Shown here one piece after another: positions 1-5,940 of a stretch of DNA of 5,965 bases (position 1 is the stretch's first letter; each line of letters begins with the position of its first letter). The translations under genes and the position numbers were made by a program. Below the pieces are notes generated by a model. That model was not told the origin of the DNA. It was given only the letters and a program-made list of their open reading frames with translations, and searched no databases. Source of the stretch: Acidobacteriota bacterium (GTDB lineage: Bacteria; Acidobacteriota; Terriglobia; Terriglobales; Acidobacteriaceae); the NCBI GenBank assembly GCA_021810175.1, contig JAJZJJ010000213.1, positions 1-5,965 of the forward strand, read 5' to 3'.

Positions 1-396
1 GGCGCGGTCAAGAAGGGCGAGGAGATCATCGGTTCGGAGACCCGCGTCAAGGTGGTCAAGAACAAGGTCGCGCCGCCATTCCGCCAGGCTGAATTCGAGA
101 TCCTCTACGGTGAGGGCATCTCCCGTGAGGGCGACGTGCTCGATCTGGCCGTGACCCACGGCATCGTGGACAAGAGCGGAGCCTGGTTCAGCTACTCCGG
201 CGACCGCATCGGCCAGGGCCGCGAAAATGTCCGCCAGTTCCTGCGCGACAACACCGATACCTTCGACAAAATTGACACCCAGCTGCGGCAAAAACTCGGC
301 ATCGGCACCAAAGCCCAGACACCGGAGCCGCCTCCGGTGCCGGCCAACGGCGCCGCCCAGGCACAGGAAGCCGTCCGCGCTTCGCGGAAGCAGTAA
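1..396 (+). CDS. recA: RecA recombinase, C-terminal part (5' end outside window)
   Basis: This is the last 131 codons of RecA, the ATP-dependent recombinase that forms filaments on single-stranded DNA, catalyses strand exchange and triggers LexA self-cleavage. The reading frame is open from the first base, so the gene starts before the window. The segment begins with [20 protein letters not shown], followed by [20 protein letters not shown], the highly conserved end of the RecA core. The C-terminal domain follows ([20 protein letters not shown]). The family assignment is unambiguous. The last ~30 residues differ from the textbook acidic tail of E. coli RecA: they are rich in Pro, Ala and Gln and end in the basic RASRKQ. 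The stop codon is TAA, and a strong hairpin follows 14 bases later. The ATP-binding Walker motifs would lie upstream and cannot be checked. Confidence 0.97.
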   Translation, partial: GAVKKGEEIIGSETRVKVVKNKVAPPFRQAEFEILYGEGISREGDVLDLAVTHGIVDKSGAWFSYSGDRIGQGRENVRQFLRDNTDTFDKIDTQLRQKLGIGTKAQTPEPPPVPANGAAQAQEAVRASRKQ

Positions 397-410
397 CCTG
401 AACTGCGCCT

Positions 411-437
411 GCAACAGCCTCCTGGGGAGGCTGTTGC
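411..437 (+). terminator. Perfect 12-bp hairpin after recA, probable terminator
   Basis: GCAACAGCCTCC (411-422) and GGAGGCTGTTGC (426-437) are exact reverse complements separated by the 3-base loop TGG. The hairpin starts 14 bases after the recA stop codon, which is where a terminator is expected. No T-run follows (the next bases are GGACGCGCAATTTC), so it is not a canonical intrinsic terminator. It may instead stabilise the mRNA 3' end or act with Rho. The rest of the recA-kinase spacer (438-681) shows no RNA gene, repeat or promoter that I can support. Confidence 0.6.
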
Positions 438-681
438 GGACGCGCAATTTCAGTGTTTGCAAGGCATCCCGGTCGTTCGCCGCAAACATCCTATTCAGAA
501 AATAGCTGTGCCCGCAGGTTCGGCGTTCCATTTCTGTTCTGCCTGCACTCGTCGCACACCATGATCCGGACCCCAAAAACCAACCTCGCAGCGCGAATCG
601 CAACGCCATCCGGTGTCGATCTGGTCTCTCTTGCGGCCACCCCCGAAATCCTCTCGCCGCGCACGACACTGGGAAGCGCCC

Positions 682-2244
682 ATGACTGACCATCCGCAGC
701 GGCACGATGCCCTCGTCTGGCAACTCCGGGCTCAGGCGCTCGAAGAGGAGATTCGGCAGAATCACAAGGTCCAGCAGACGCTGCAGGCGCGCGAAGCCGA
801 GCTGCGCGACTTCCTTGAGAACGCCGTCATCGGCATGCACTGGCTCGGCCCCGACGGACGCATTCTCTGGGCCAACCGCACTGAGCTATCCCTGCTTGGA
901 TACGAGCCGGACCAGTACATCGGCCACGCCTTCAGCGAATTCGCCGAGAACAAGTCCGCCATGGCTGACCTGCTCCGCCGCCTCCGCTCCTGCGAAAGCG
1001 TGCGCGGCTGCGAACTGCGCCTCCGCTGCGCCGATGGGTCGCTCCGCTGGATCCGCCTCGACGCCAATCCCTACATCCATAATGGCGAATTCCTTCACGC
1101 CCGCTGTTTCCTCCTCGACATTACCGAACAGAAGATCGCCGACGAGGCCCGCATGCGCCTCGCCGCTATCGTCGCTTCCTCTGACGATGCCATCGTCAGC
1201 AAGGATCTGCAGGGCATCGTCACCAGCTGGAATGCCGCCGCCGAGCGCATCCTCGGCTGGACCGCCGAAGAGATGATCGGCCGCTCCATCCTCACCATCA
1301 TCCCCCCGGAGCTTCATTCCGACGAGCCGGAGATCCTGCGCAAAATCGCGGCTGGCGAGCGCATCGAACATTTCGAAACGATTCGCGTCACAAAATCCGG
1401 AGAGCTCATCAACGCCTCGCTCACCATCTCCCCGGTGCGCGATCCCCAGGGCAACATTATCGGCGCAGCCAAGATCCTCCGCGATGTGACTGCGCAGAAG
1501 CAGCTGGAAGCCACCCTGCGGACCACCGAGCGGCTGGCGTCAGTCGGCCGCCTCGCTGCCACCGTCGCCCACGAGATCAACAACCCCCTGGAAGCCGTCA
1601 CCAATCTGATTTACCTCGCCCGCATCGACCCCAGCCTGCCCGAAAGCGTCCGCGGCTGTCTGGCAATCGCCGACGAGGAACTGCAGCGCGTCTCCCACAT
1701 CGCCCGGCAAACGCTCGGCTTTTACCGCGACACCTCAGCGCCGCGCTGGCTCAACATTGCCGAATCGACCGCCGAGGTTCTCGCCATCTACGAGCGACGT
1801 TTCCACTATAAGGGGCTGACGAGTCAGCAGAAGATACCCCCGGCACTGAAGCTTTGCGCGCTTCAGAGCGAGTTCAAGCAGATCATCTCCAACCTGATCT
1901 CGAATGCCATCGATGCCTCCAGACAGGGGGGAACCATATCCATCCGCGCATGGGCGGCGCAGCATCCTGAAACCCGTGCGCATGGCGTCCGCTTTGTCGT
2001 CGCTGACCAGGGCGTCGGCATTCCCCGCGAGAACCTGCGCCGAATCTTTACACCTTTCTTCACCACCAAAAAAGACTTCGGCACCGGCCTCGGACTCTGG
2101 ATCATCCATGATCTGCTCGTCAAAAAGGCCGGATCCATCCGGTGCCGCAGCACCGTCGCCGTCCCTTCGGCAACGCGGCGCAGCGGCACCGTGATGATGA
2201 TCTTTCTCCCCTCGGAGCCAGAGCCGATACCCTGCGCGTCCTGA
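682..2244 (+). CDS. Soluble PAS-PAS sensor histidine kinase
   Basis: A 520-residue two-component sensor kinase, expected to autophosphorylate on histidine and pass the phosphate to a response-regulator aspartate. A short coiled coil (about 15-42) leads into PAS1 (about 38-152, with GPDGRILWANR and a DITEQK end) and PAS2 (about 159-274, ending DVTAQK). The HisKA helix follows, with the H-box VAHEINNPLEAV and the phospho-acceptor at His297. The HATPase_c domain shows an N-box NLISNAIDA (Asn408), a G1 box DQGVGIP (Asp442), an F-box FTPFFTTK and a G2 box GTGLGLW (from Gly467), so it looks catalytically intact. No transmembrane segment or signal peptide is visible, so it should be cytosolic and sense something internal through its PAS domains. 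I chose the ATG at 682 because GGGAAG lies 5 bases upstream and the coiled coil begins soon after. A GTG at 613 would add 23 Arg/Pro-rich residues without a visible ribosome-binding site. No response regulator adjoins it. Confidence 0.93.
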   Translation: MTDHPQRHDALVWQLRAQALEEEIRQNHKVQQTLQAREAELRDFLENAVIGMHWLGPDGRILWANRTELSLLGYEPDQYIGHAFSEFAENKSAMADLLRRLRSCESVRGCELRLRCADGSLRWIRLDANPYIHNGEFLHARCFLLDITEQKIADEARMRLAAIVASSDDAIVSKDLQGIVTSWNAAAERILGWTAEEMIGRSILTIIPPELHSDEPEILRKIAAGERIEHFETIRVTKSGELINASLTISPVRDPQGNIIGAAKILRDVTAQKQLEATLRTTERLASVGRLAATVAHEINNPLEAVTNLIYLARIDPSLPESVRGCLAIADEELQRVSHIARQTLGFYRDTSAPRWLNIAESTAEVLAIYERRFHYKGLTSQQKIPPALKLCALQSEFKQIISNLISNAIDASRQGGTISIRAWAAQHPETRAHGVRFVVADQGVGIPRENLRRIFTPFFTTKKDFGTGLGLWIIHDLLVKKAGSIRCRSTVAVPSATRRSGTVMMIFLPSEPEPIPCAS

Positions 2245-2250
2245 GCGGCT

Positions 2251-2781
2251 TCAGTCCGCGGCAGCGGTCTTAGGCGGCATTTCATCCGCCGAAGGCCCAT
2301 AGGATCCGGGAATCGCCACGCCCAGCAGCCGCAGGTAAACGCCCAGCTGCGCCCGGTGATGAACCATGTGATTGATGCACCACTTGCGGTAGACGTCCAG
2401 TTTGGGGCTGTCGATGACGGTCTGCCCGCCCCACTCCATCTTCCAGTGCTGGCCCATCGCCTCATCGGTCGTTCCGGCGAGCGCTGCCCGGGCTTCCGGC
2501 AGATCGTGATCGAAGCGCGCCAGCATCGTCGCCTGCGTGGCCGACTTCGCGGCCTGCGCCATCTTCTCTCCCTCACCGGATGTCATGTCCAGCCGGTCCT
2601 TCGTCATGGTCATCGTGCACCACGACGGAAAGTCCGCCACATGCCACGCCAGTTGCCGCAGGCTCATGGACTTCTCGTGCGGCTTCCAGGTCAGCTTATC
2701 GTCCGGAACGATCGCCAGCATCTTGCGGGTCAGCGCGAATTCCTCATCGAACTCGGGCAGCAGTTTTTCAGCAATGGTCAT
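2251..2781 (-). CDS. DinB-family (DinB/YfiT-like four-helix) metalloprotein
   Basis: A 176-residue cytosolic protein of the DinB-like superfamily, which are four-helix-bundle proteins that usually bind a divalent metal through three histidines. Some members are thiol-dependent transferases (for example bacillithiol or mycothiol S-transferases), but most have no known reaction. Here the likely triad is His47 (LRQLAWHVADFP) plus His138 and His142 in the INHMVHHRAQ helix, spaced HxxxH as in the family. The tail LGVAIPGSYGPSADE is a conserved signature of one DinB subgroup. I chose the ATG at 2781 because AAGGAG sits 8 bases upstream and a good -10 element lies just before that; an upstream in-frame start at 2826 would precede the -10. 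It reads away from the receptor gene and converges on the kinase, with 6 bases between their stops. This protein is unrelated in role to DNA polymerase IV, which is also called DinB. Its substrate is unknown. Confidence 0.88.
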   Translation of the reverse strand: MTIAEKLLPEFDEEFALTRKMLAIVPDDKLTWKPHEKSMSLRQLAWHVADFPSWCTMTMTKDRLDMTSGEGEKMAQAAKSATQATMLARFDHDLPEARAALAGTTDEAMGQHWKMEWGGQTVIDSPKLDVYRKWCINHMVHHRAQLGVYLRLLGVAIPGSYGPSADEMPPKTAAAD

Positions 2782-2803
2782 AACGGTTTCTCCTTCGCCG
2801 CGC

Positions 2804-2809
2804 AGTATA
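2804..2809 (-). promoter_or_regulatory. -10 element of the DinB-like gene
   Basis: The minus strand reads TATACT here, one mismatch from the sigma70 consensus. It lies 22 bases before the chosen ATG, with the AAGGAG ribosome-binding site (2790-2795) between them. No good -35 hexamer is seen at 16-18 bases upstream, so the promoter may be weak or need an activator. It suggests the gene is transcribed separately from the receptor gene upstream of it on the same strand. Confidence 0.5.
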
Positions 2810-2870
2810 ACCTGGCGCAATGACACAACAGTGACCCGGGCGGACTCGCTTCAATCGCCCCTAAGCCGGC

Positions 2871-2901
2871 GCCCCATGCTCCGGCTTCCAGCGCATGGGG
2901 C
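2871..2901 (-). terminator. 9-bp hairpin after the receptor gene, possible terminator
   Basis: GCCCCATGC (2871-2879) and GCATGGGGC (2893-2901) are exact reverse complements around a 13-base loop. The hairpin begins 5 bases beyond the receptor stop codon on the minus strand. No T-run follows it on that strand, so it is not a classical intrinsic terminator. It overlaps a second possible hairpin (AAGCCGG 2863-2869 with CCGGCTT 2881-2887), and the two cannot form together. Termination or 3'-end protection of the receptor mRNA is the simplest reading. Confidence 0.45.
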
Positions 2902-2906
2902 ACATG

Positions 2907-5393
2907 CTATTTCCGCATTCCGAGCCGTAGCGTCAGCCGCATTCCCGTCCGGAAATTGAACGGCAGAGACGGATATCCGATCGGCCCGATCTGCTGATCG
3001 CTGGTCAGGTTATTCATCTGCGTGTAGAGGCTCATCCACGGCTTCGCCTGGTAACTCACGCCCATATCGACCTTGGCGTAGCCAAAATCCAGGTTGCGAT
3101 TCGGCAACAGCATCGTGTTGCCGCCATTCACATCGTCGCCACCCAGATAGGTCGAATCGTCGCTGCGGCTGGCGTAGGCGCCCTCCACCACCGCCGTCCA
3201 CTTCTTGCCGGTGTAGGTCACGCTGGAGAATCCGGTATGCGGAGCCAGCCGGAACGGCCGCGCCCCTACCAACGGCGAATAATTCCCAATCGGAATCCCC
3301 GGATACTTCGGGTTGTAGCTCGGTCCCACGGCGTCCGACGAGAACGACCGCTGCACCACGGGATCGAGATAGGTATACCCGGCGCGAACAAAGATATTCC
3401 GGCCCATTCCGTACTCCACTTCCGACTCCACGCCCTGGGCGCGGTACGCCAGCGAATTCAGGTCCAGCTCGTAGGCGTAATTGTTGTTCAGGAACGATTC
3501 CAGCTGCTGCTGCTGCGCCGCCGTCAGATTCGGCAGCAGCGTCGGCACCAGCGTCGCCGGCACCGCTTCGATCTGGTTCCCGAATTCGTTGTGAAAATAC
3601 GTCACTTTCAGATTCACTCTTTCGCCGAAAAGGCTCTGGGTAACGCCGCCGTCGTAGCTGCGCGACTGCTCCTCGCCGATTGGCGCGATGCCGTACTGCG
3701 CCGCTGCCGCCTGCCCGCCATATTTCACCAGGAAAGCGTAGAGTGATCCCGACTGCTGATCGAGCGTCGGCTCCTGATAGCCCCGCGCGAAGTTAACGCT
3801 CAGCTTCGTGCCATGGAAAACGCCCCTGCCAGGCCGCACGAGGTAGTAGGCAAGCCCCATCCGCGGCGTCCCGACCAGCCCAAACAGTCCGTTGTTCTCC
3901 ACGCCCCCGGCTGCCGTATAGAACATGCGGTTGGCAAACTCGCCGCCGACCTCTCCCTGGTAGTCGTAATTGGTCCGCGCCAGGCCCTCGCGAAAAAGGT
4001 AGGCCGGTTCCTGCTCCACTCCGCGCTCGTTCTCGTATCGGAATGCCCCCGACATCCCAAGATGCGGTCCATGCTGGTACTGGATGTTGGCGTACAGGTT
4101 GTCACGGTTTGAAGCGAGGTTCAGCTTCCAGGGATAAATCGAACCGAAAGCAGACCCGTAATTCAGCAGCGCGCGTCCCGTCGCCGTATAGCCGTTCGCG
4201 CCCGTCACCGTCACTTCCCTGCCGTAGTAATTCCCGGCAATCAGCTCGCCCGCCGGATACCACTGTTGCGACTCCTCCCGCTTCCGTACCAGTCCATAGC
4301 GCACAATGCTGTGCAGGTTGTTGCGGAAGGTATGCGTGATGGTCGCCGTTCCGTAGGTATCCTGGTCGGATTGCTTCTGATCGTTGGCGATGCCATAGAA
4401 ATCGTATCCGCTGTTCCCCGAGGGCACCCCCGTCGCGGAATCGCTGTTCCGCGCCGTCACCCGGATCTCCGTCTTCGCCGACCAGCTCCAGCCGAGATTC
4501 GCCACCGAAGTATCGTCATGGTACTCATCCATGGGGATCGAATTCGATGTCTGCAGAGCCGAGAAGCCGCCGTAGTAGTCGAGCTTGCGCTTCATTCCGC
4601 CCAGCTGAACCTGGTTGTGATACGTCCCGAAATTTCCCGCGTCGCCCTCATACAGCAGCGAGGGAAAATGCGTGCTGCCCCGCGGCGTGGTCAGCGCCAC
4701 CACCCCGGCCGCCGCGTCCGATCCATAAAGCACGCTGTTCGGACCGCGATATATTTCGATATTCGCCAGCCCGGTCGTGGCCACATTCCCAAAATCGAAG
4801 CGCCCGCCAATATCCTCGATTGGCACCCCATCCAGCGTCACGCGGTTGGCGGTCGAGCTGCCTCCGCGGATGAACAGCGAAGTCACACCGCCACGCTCGC
4901 CCGTCTGCACCACATTCACGCCTGGAATCTGCCGCAGCGCGTCCACCACATCCAGCTTGTTCTCGAGCTGTGTCGAGCCAATCTCCGTCACGGAAGCAGT
5001 CACCTGGGCCTGCGGCTGTGGCTCGCCCGTTGCCGTTACCACCACCGACTGCCGTACCCACGCCGGCTCCAGAACGATATTCTTCTGCACGGAATCCAGA
5101 GTCCTGGCGAAGAAGCTCTGCGTCGCCAGCTGCCGGAACGAATGCCCCGACGCCAGCACATAGAAGCGCCCGGAATCGGCGCTGATCAGCGAATAGCCGC
5201 CGTCCAGCCCAGTGCGCCCGGTTACAACCACCTTGCCGTTGTGGATCAGCGCCACAGCCGCGCCGGCAATCGGTTTGCCAAGGGTATCCGTAACCGTGCC
5301 ATGCACACTCACGGCATGAAGCGCCGACGTGGAAGCCAGCAGCAGAAAAATGCAAAGAAGGCGGTACGCCGCTCGCGGCGAAAAGATCGTCAT
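2907..5393 (-). CDS. TonB-dependent outer-membrane receptor, probable corrinoid/B12 importer (BtuB-like)
   Basis: An 828-residue outer-membrane barrel that should bind a scarce nutrient and import it using TonB-ExbBD energy. Residues 1 to about 24-27 form a signal peptide (basic start, hydrophobic CIFLLLAST, cleavage near ALHA). Residues 28-110 form a carboxypeptidase-regulatory-like beta-sandwich (VHGTVTDTLGKPIAGAAV). A TonB-box-like VVVTAT sits at 117-122. The plug spans about 128-236 (LRQIPGVNVVQ, FIRGGSSTANRVTLDGVP, EIYRGPNSVLYGSDAAAGVV), and the rest is a 22-strand-type barrel. It ends in FRTGMRLTLRLGMRK, so the last residue is Lys rather than the usual aromatic. I chose the ATG at 5393 because it gives the signal peptide and has GGAGG 5 bases upstream. 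The open frame continues to 5564, but that part is riboswitch RNA. The cobalamin riboswitch in the leader is the main evidence for the substrate; the protein sequence alone supports only 'TonB-dependent receptor'. Confidence 0.9.
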   Translation of the reverse strand: MTIFSPRAAYRLLCIFLLLASTSALHAVSVHGTVTDTLGKPIAGAAVALIHNGKVVVTGRTGLDGGYSLISADSGRFYVLASGHSFRQLATQSFFARTLDSVQKNIVLEPAWVRQSVVVTATGEPQPQAQVTASVTEIGSTQLENKLDVVDALRQIPGVNVVQTGERGGVTSLFIRGGSSTANRVTLDGVPIEDIGGRFDFGNVATTGLANIEIYRGPNSVLYGSDAAAGVVALTTPRGSTHFPSLLYEGDAGNFGTYHNQVQLGGMKRKLDYYGGFSALQTSNSIPMDEYHDDTSVANLGWSWSAKTEIRVTARNSDSATGVPSGNSGYDFYGIANDQKQSDQDTYGTATITHTFRNNLHSIVRYGLVRKREESQQWYPAGELIAGNYYGREVTVTGANGYTATGRALLNYGSAFGSIYPWKLNLASNRDNLYANIQYQHGPHLGMSGAFRYENERGVEQEPAYLFREGLARTNYDYQGEVGGEFANRMFYTAAGGVENNGLFGLVGTPRMGLAYYLVRPGRGVFHGTKLSVNFARGYQEPTLDQQSGSLYAFLVKYGGQAAAAQYGIAPIGEEQSRSYDGGVTQSLFGERVNLKVTYFHNEFGNQIEAVPATLVPTLLPNLTAAQQQQLESFLNNNYAYELDLNSLAYRAQGVESEVEYGMGRNIFVRAGYTYLDPVVQRSFSSDAVGPSYNPKYPGIPIGNYSPLVGARPFRLAPHTGFSSVTYTGKKWTAVVEGAYASRSDDSTYLGGDDVNGGNTMLLPNRNLDFGYAKVDMGVSYQAKPWMSLYTQMNNLTSDQQIGPIGYPSLPFNFRTGMRLTLRLGMRK

Positions 5394-5398
5394 CCAAT

Positions 5399-5442
5399 CC
5401 TCCGTTCCCCTCGGAACGCGGTGATGGAGCCAAAATGGCTCC
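5399..5442 (-). promoter_or_regulatory. Candidate riboswitch expression platform: two hairpins next to the Shine-Dalgarno
   Basis: Between the aptamer and the receptor start codon the minus strand holds two perfect short hairpins. The first is GGAGCC-ATTTT-GGCTCC (5426-5442). The second is CGTTCC-GAGG-GGAACG (5403-5418). The Shine-Dalgarno GGAGG (5399-5403) shares a base with the second stem, and no T-run follows either hairpin. This arrangement favours control of translation initiation over transcription termination. Which pairing forms with ligand bound cannot be read from the sequence alone. Confidence 0.45.
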
Positions 5443-5677
5443 TGCACGCGGGACCGGTCTCCTGACTCGCGCGCCGTTCCTTTCCTCAGGAACCAGGTCC
5501 GGCCGCCTTCCCGAAACCCCTCGGGCTTCAGTGGCACTTCGGCCGTCCTCTTCCTGCGCCCCAAATCACAGGACGCAGAAACACACGCTCACAGTTGCGG
5601 GGCAGTGGCGGATTTTCACCGCCTTCCCGAACATCCCAGTGCGGGTTGATACTCCAAAACACGGACACCTCGGCAGG
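5441..5677 (-). ncRNA. Cobalamin (B12) riboswitch
   Basis: A complete adenosylcobalamin-type aptamer on the minus strand, immediately upstream of the receptor gene. In order it shows the 5' GGTGTCC that pairs with the 3' GGAGACC; the core GGGAAGGCGGTGAAAATCC followed by CCCCGCAACTGTGAG (about 5630-5588); the GCCACTG...CGGGAAGGCGG arm common in proteobacterial-type examples (about 5535-5503); and the 3' B12 box AGTCAGGAGACC (5467-5456). CCTGC (5677-5673) can pair with GCAGG (5445-5441) to close an outer stem, which sets my limits. In this family, ligand binding normally represses the downstream uptake or synthesis gene. The start codon follows about 50 bases after the aptamer. The limits are approximate to about 10 bases. 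Confidence 0.93.
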
Positions 5678-5736
5678 ACCACCCCCGCCGCGCCCCCGCG
5701 CCAGCTGCCGGCTCAAATATCTGGACCGGAAAAGCC

Positions 5737-5765
5737 GTTATAAATCCTCGCCCGCCGCAAGTCAA
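5737..5765 (-). promoter_or_regulatory. Sigma70-type promoter of the riboswitch-receptor transcript
   Basis: The minus strand reads TTGACT (5765-5760), a 17-base spacer, then TATAAC (5742-5737). Each hexamer is one base from consensus and the spacing is optimal. Transcription would start near 5730, about 50 bases before the aptamer, giving a leader of roughly 340 nucleotides before the receptor start codon. The position upstream of an unambiguous riboswitch makes a chance match unlikely. Confidence 0.75.
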
Positions 5766-5834
5766 AAAGGCCCGCAAACTTCCCGCAAATGGCGCTTCCA
5801 TCGCGTTCAGAGCCGCGGCAGCGGCGATTTCCAA

Positions 5835-5864
5835 TTGACCACCGTCTGCGAAGTCCGGTAAACT
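5835..5864 (+). promoter_or_regulatory. Promoter of the cysteine-rich leader ORF, probably giving a leaderless transcript
   Basis: TTGACC (5835-5840), an 18-base spacer, and TAAACT (5859-5864) form a good sigma70-like promoter on the plus strand. The first ATG of the small ORF begins at 5872, with 7 bases between it and the -10 element. That is the usual distance from a -10 to the first transcribed base, so the mRNA would begin at or within a base of the AUG. The promoter faces away from the receptor promoter, with about 70 bases between the two -35 elements. Confidence 0.6.
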
Positions 5865-5871
5865 AACTCAA

Positions 5872-5940
5872 ATGGCCATGAACCATAAGCCCGTTGCCGC
5901 CTGCGCCTGTTGTTGTGCGCCGCGCCGGACTTGTGGATAG
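5872..5940 (+). CDS. Cys-rich leader peptide (22 aa), candidate cysteine-responsive attenuator
   Basis: A 22-codon ORF encoding MAMNHKPVAAC followed by ACCCAPRRTCG, then TAG. Five of 22 residues are cysteine, four of them clustered at positions 11 and 13-15 (CACCC), and the last at 21. There is no Shine-Dalgarno before either possible ATG (5872 or 5878). A promoter is placed so that the transcript would start at the first ATG, so the ORF looks leaderless. Short leaderless ORFs with polycysteine tracts are known in mycobacteria as cysteine-responsive attenuators, where ribosome progress over Cys codons sets expression of downstream sulfur or cysteine genes. A similar role here is an inference, because the controlled gene lies beyond 5965. 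The remaining 25 bases of the window show no gene start. It could alternatively be a chance ORF, but the combination of Cys cluster, promoter and leaderless spacing argues against that. Confidence 0.6.
   Translation: MAMNHKPVAACACCCAPRRTCG

Noticed and set aside
491..505. Small inverted repeat CTATT-CAGAA-AATAG upstream of the kinase as an operator
   Set aside because: A 5-base A/T-rich arm is expected by chance, and no promoter is positioned with it.
613..681. GTG at 613 as the kinase start
   Set aside because: There is no ribosome-binding site, and the extra 23 residues are Arg/Pro-rich and unlike a kinase N-terminus. The ATG at 682 has GGGAAG nearby.
1863..2576. A 237-codon minus-strand open frame across the kinase end and the DinB-like gene
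   Set aside because: It is Arg/Trp-rich and spans two well-supported genes in another frame, with no family resemblance.
4266..5465. A 399-codon plus-strand open frame opposite the receptor gene
   Set aside because: It is Arg/His-rich low-complexity translation antisense to an unmistakable TonB receptor, has no recognisable domain, and is a by-product of GC-rich codon use.
5503..5631. A 13-base direct repeat (CCGCCTTCCCGAA at 5503 and 5619) plus repeated CAGTGGC, suggesting a tandem or duplicated B12 aptamer
   Set aside because: Both copies are expected parts of one proteobacterial-type cobalamin riboswitch (the core GGGAAGGCGG and the CCACTG...GGGAAGG arm). Only one B12 box (AGTCAGGAGACC) is present.
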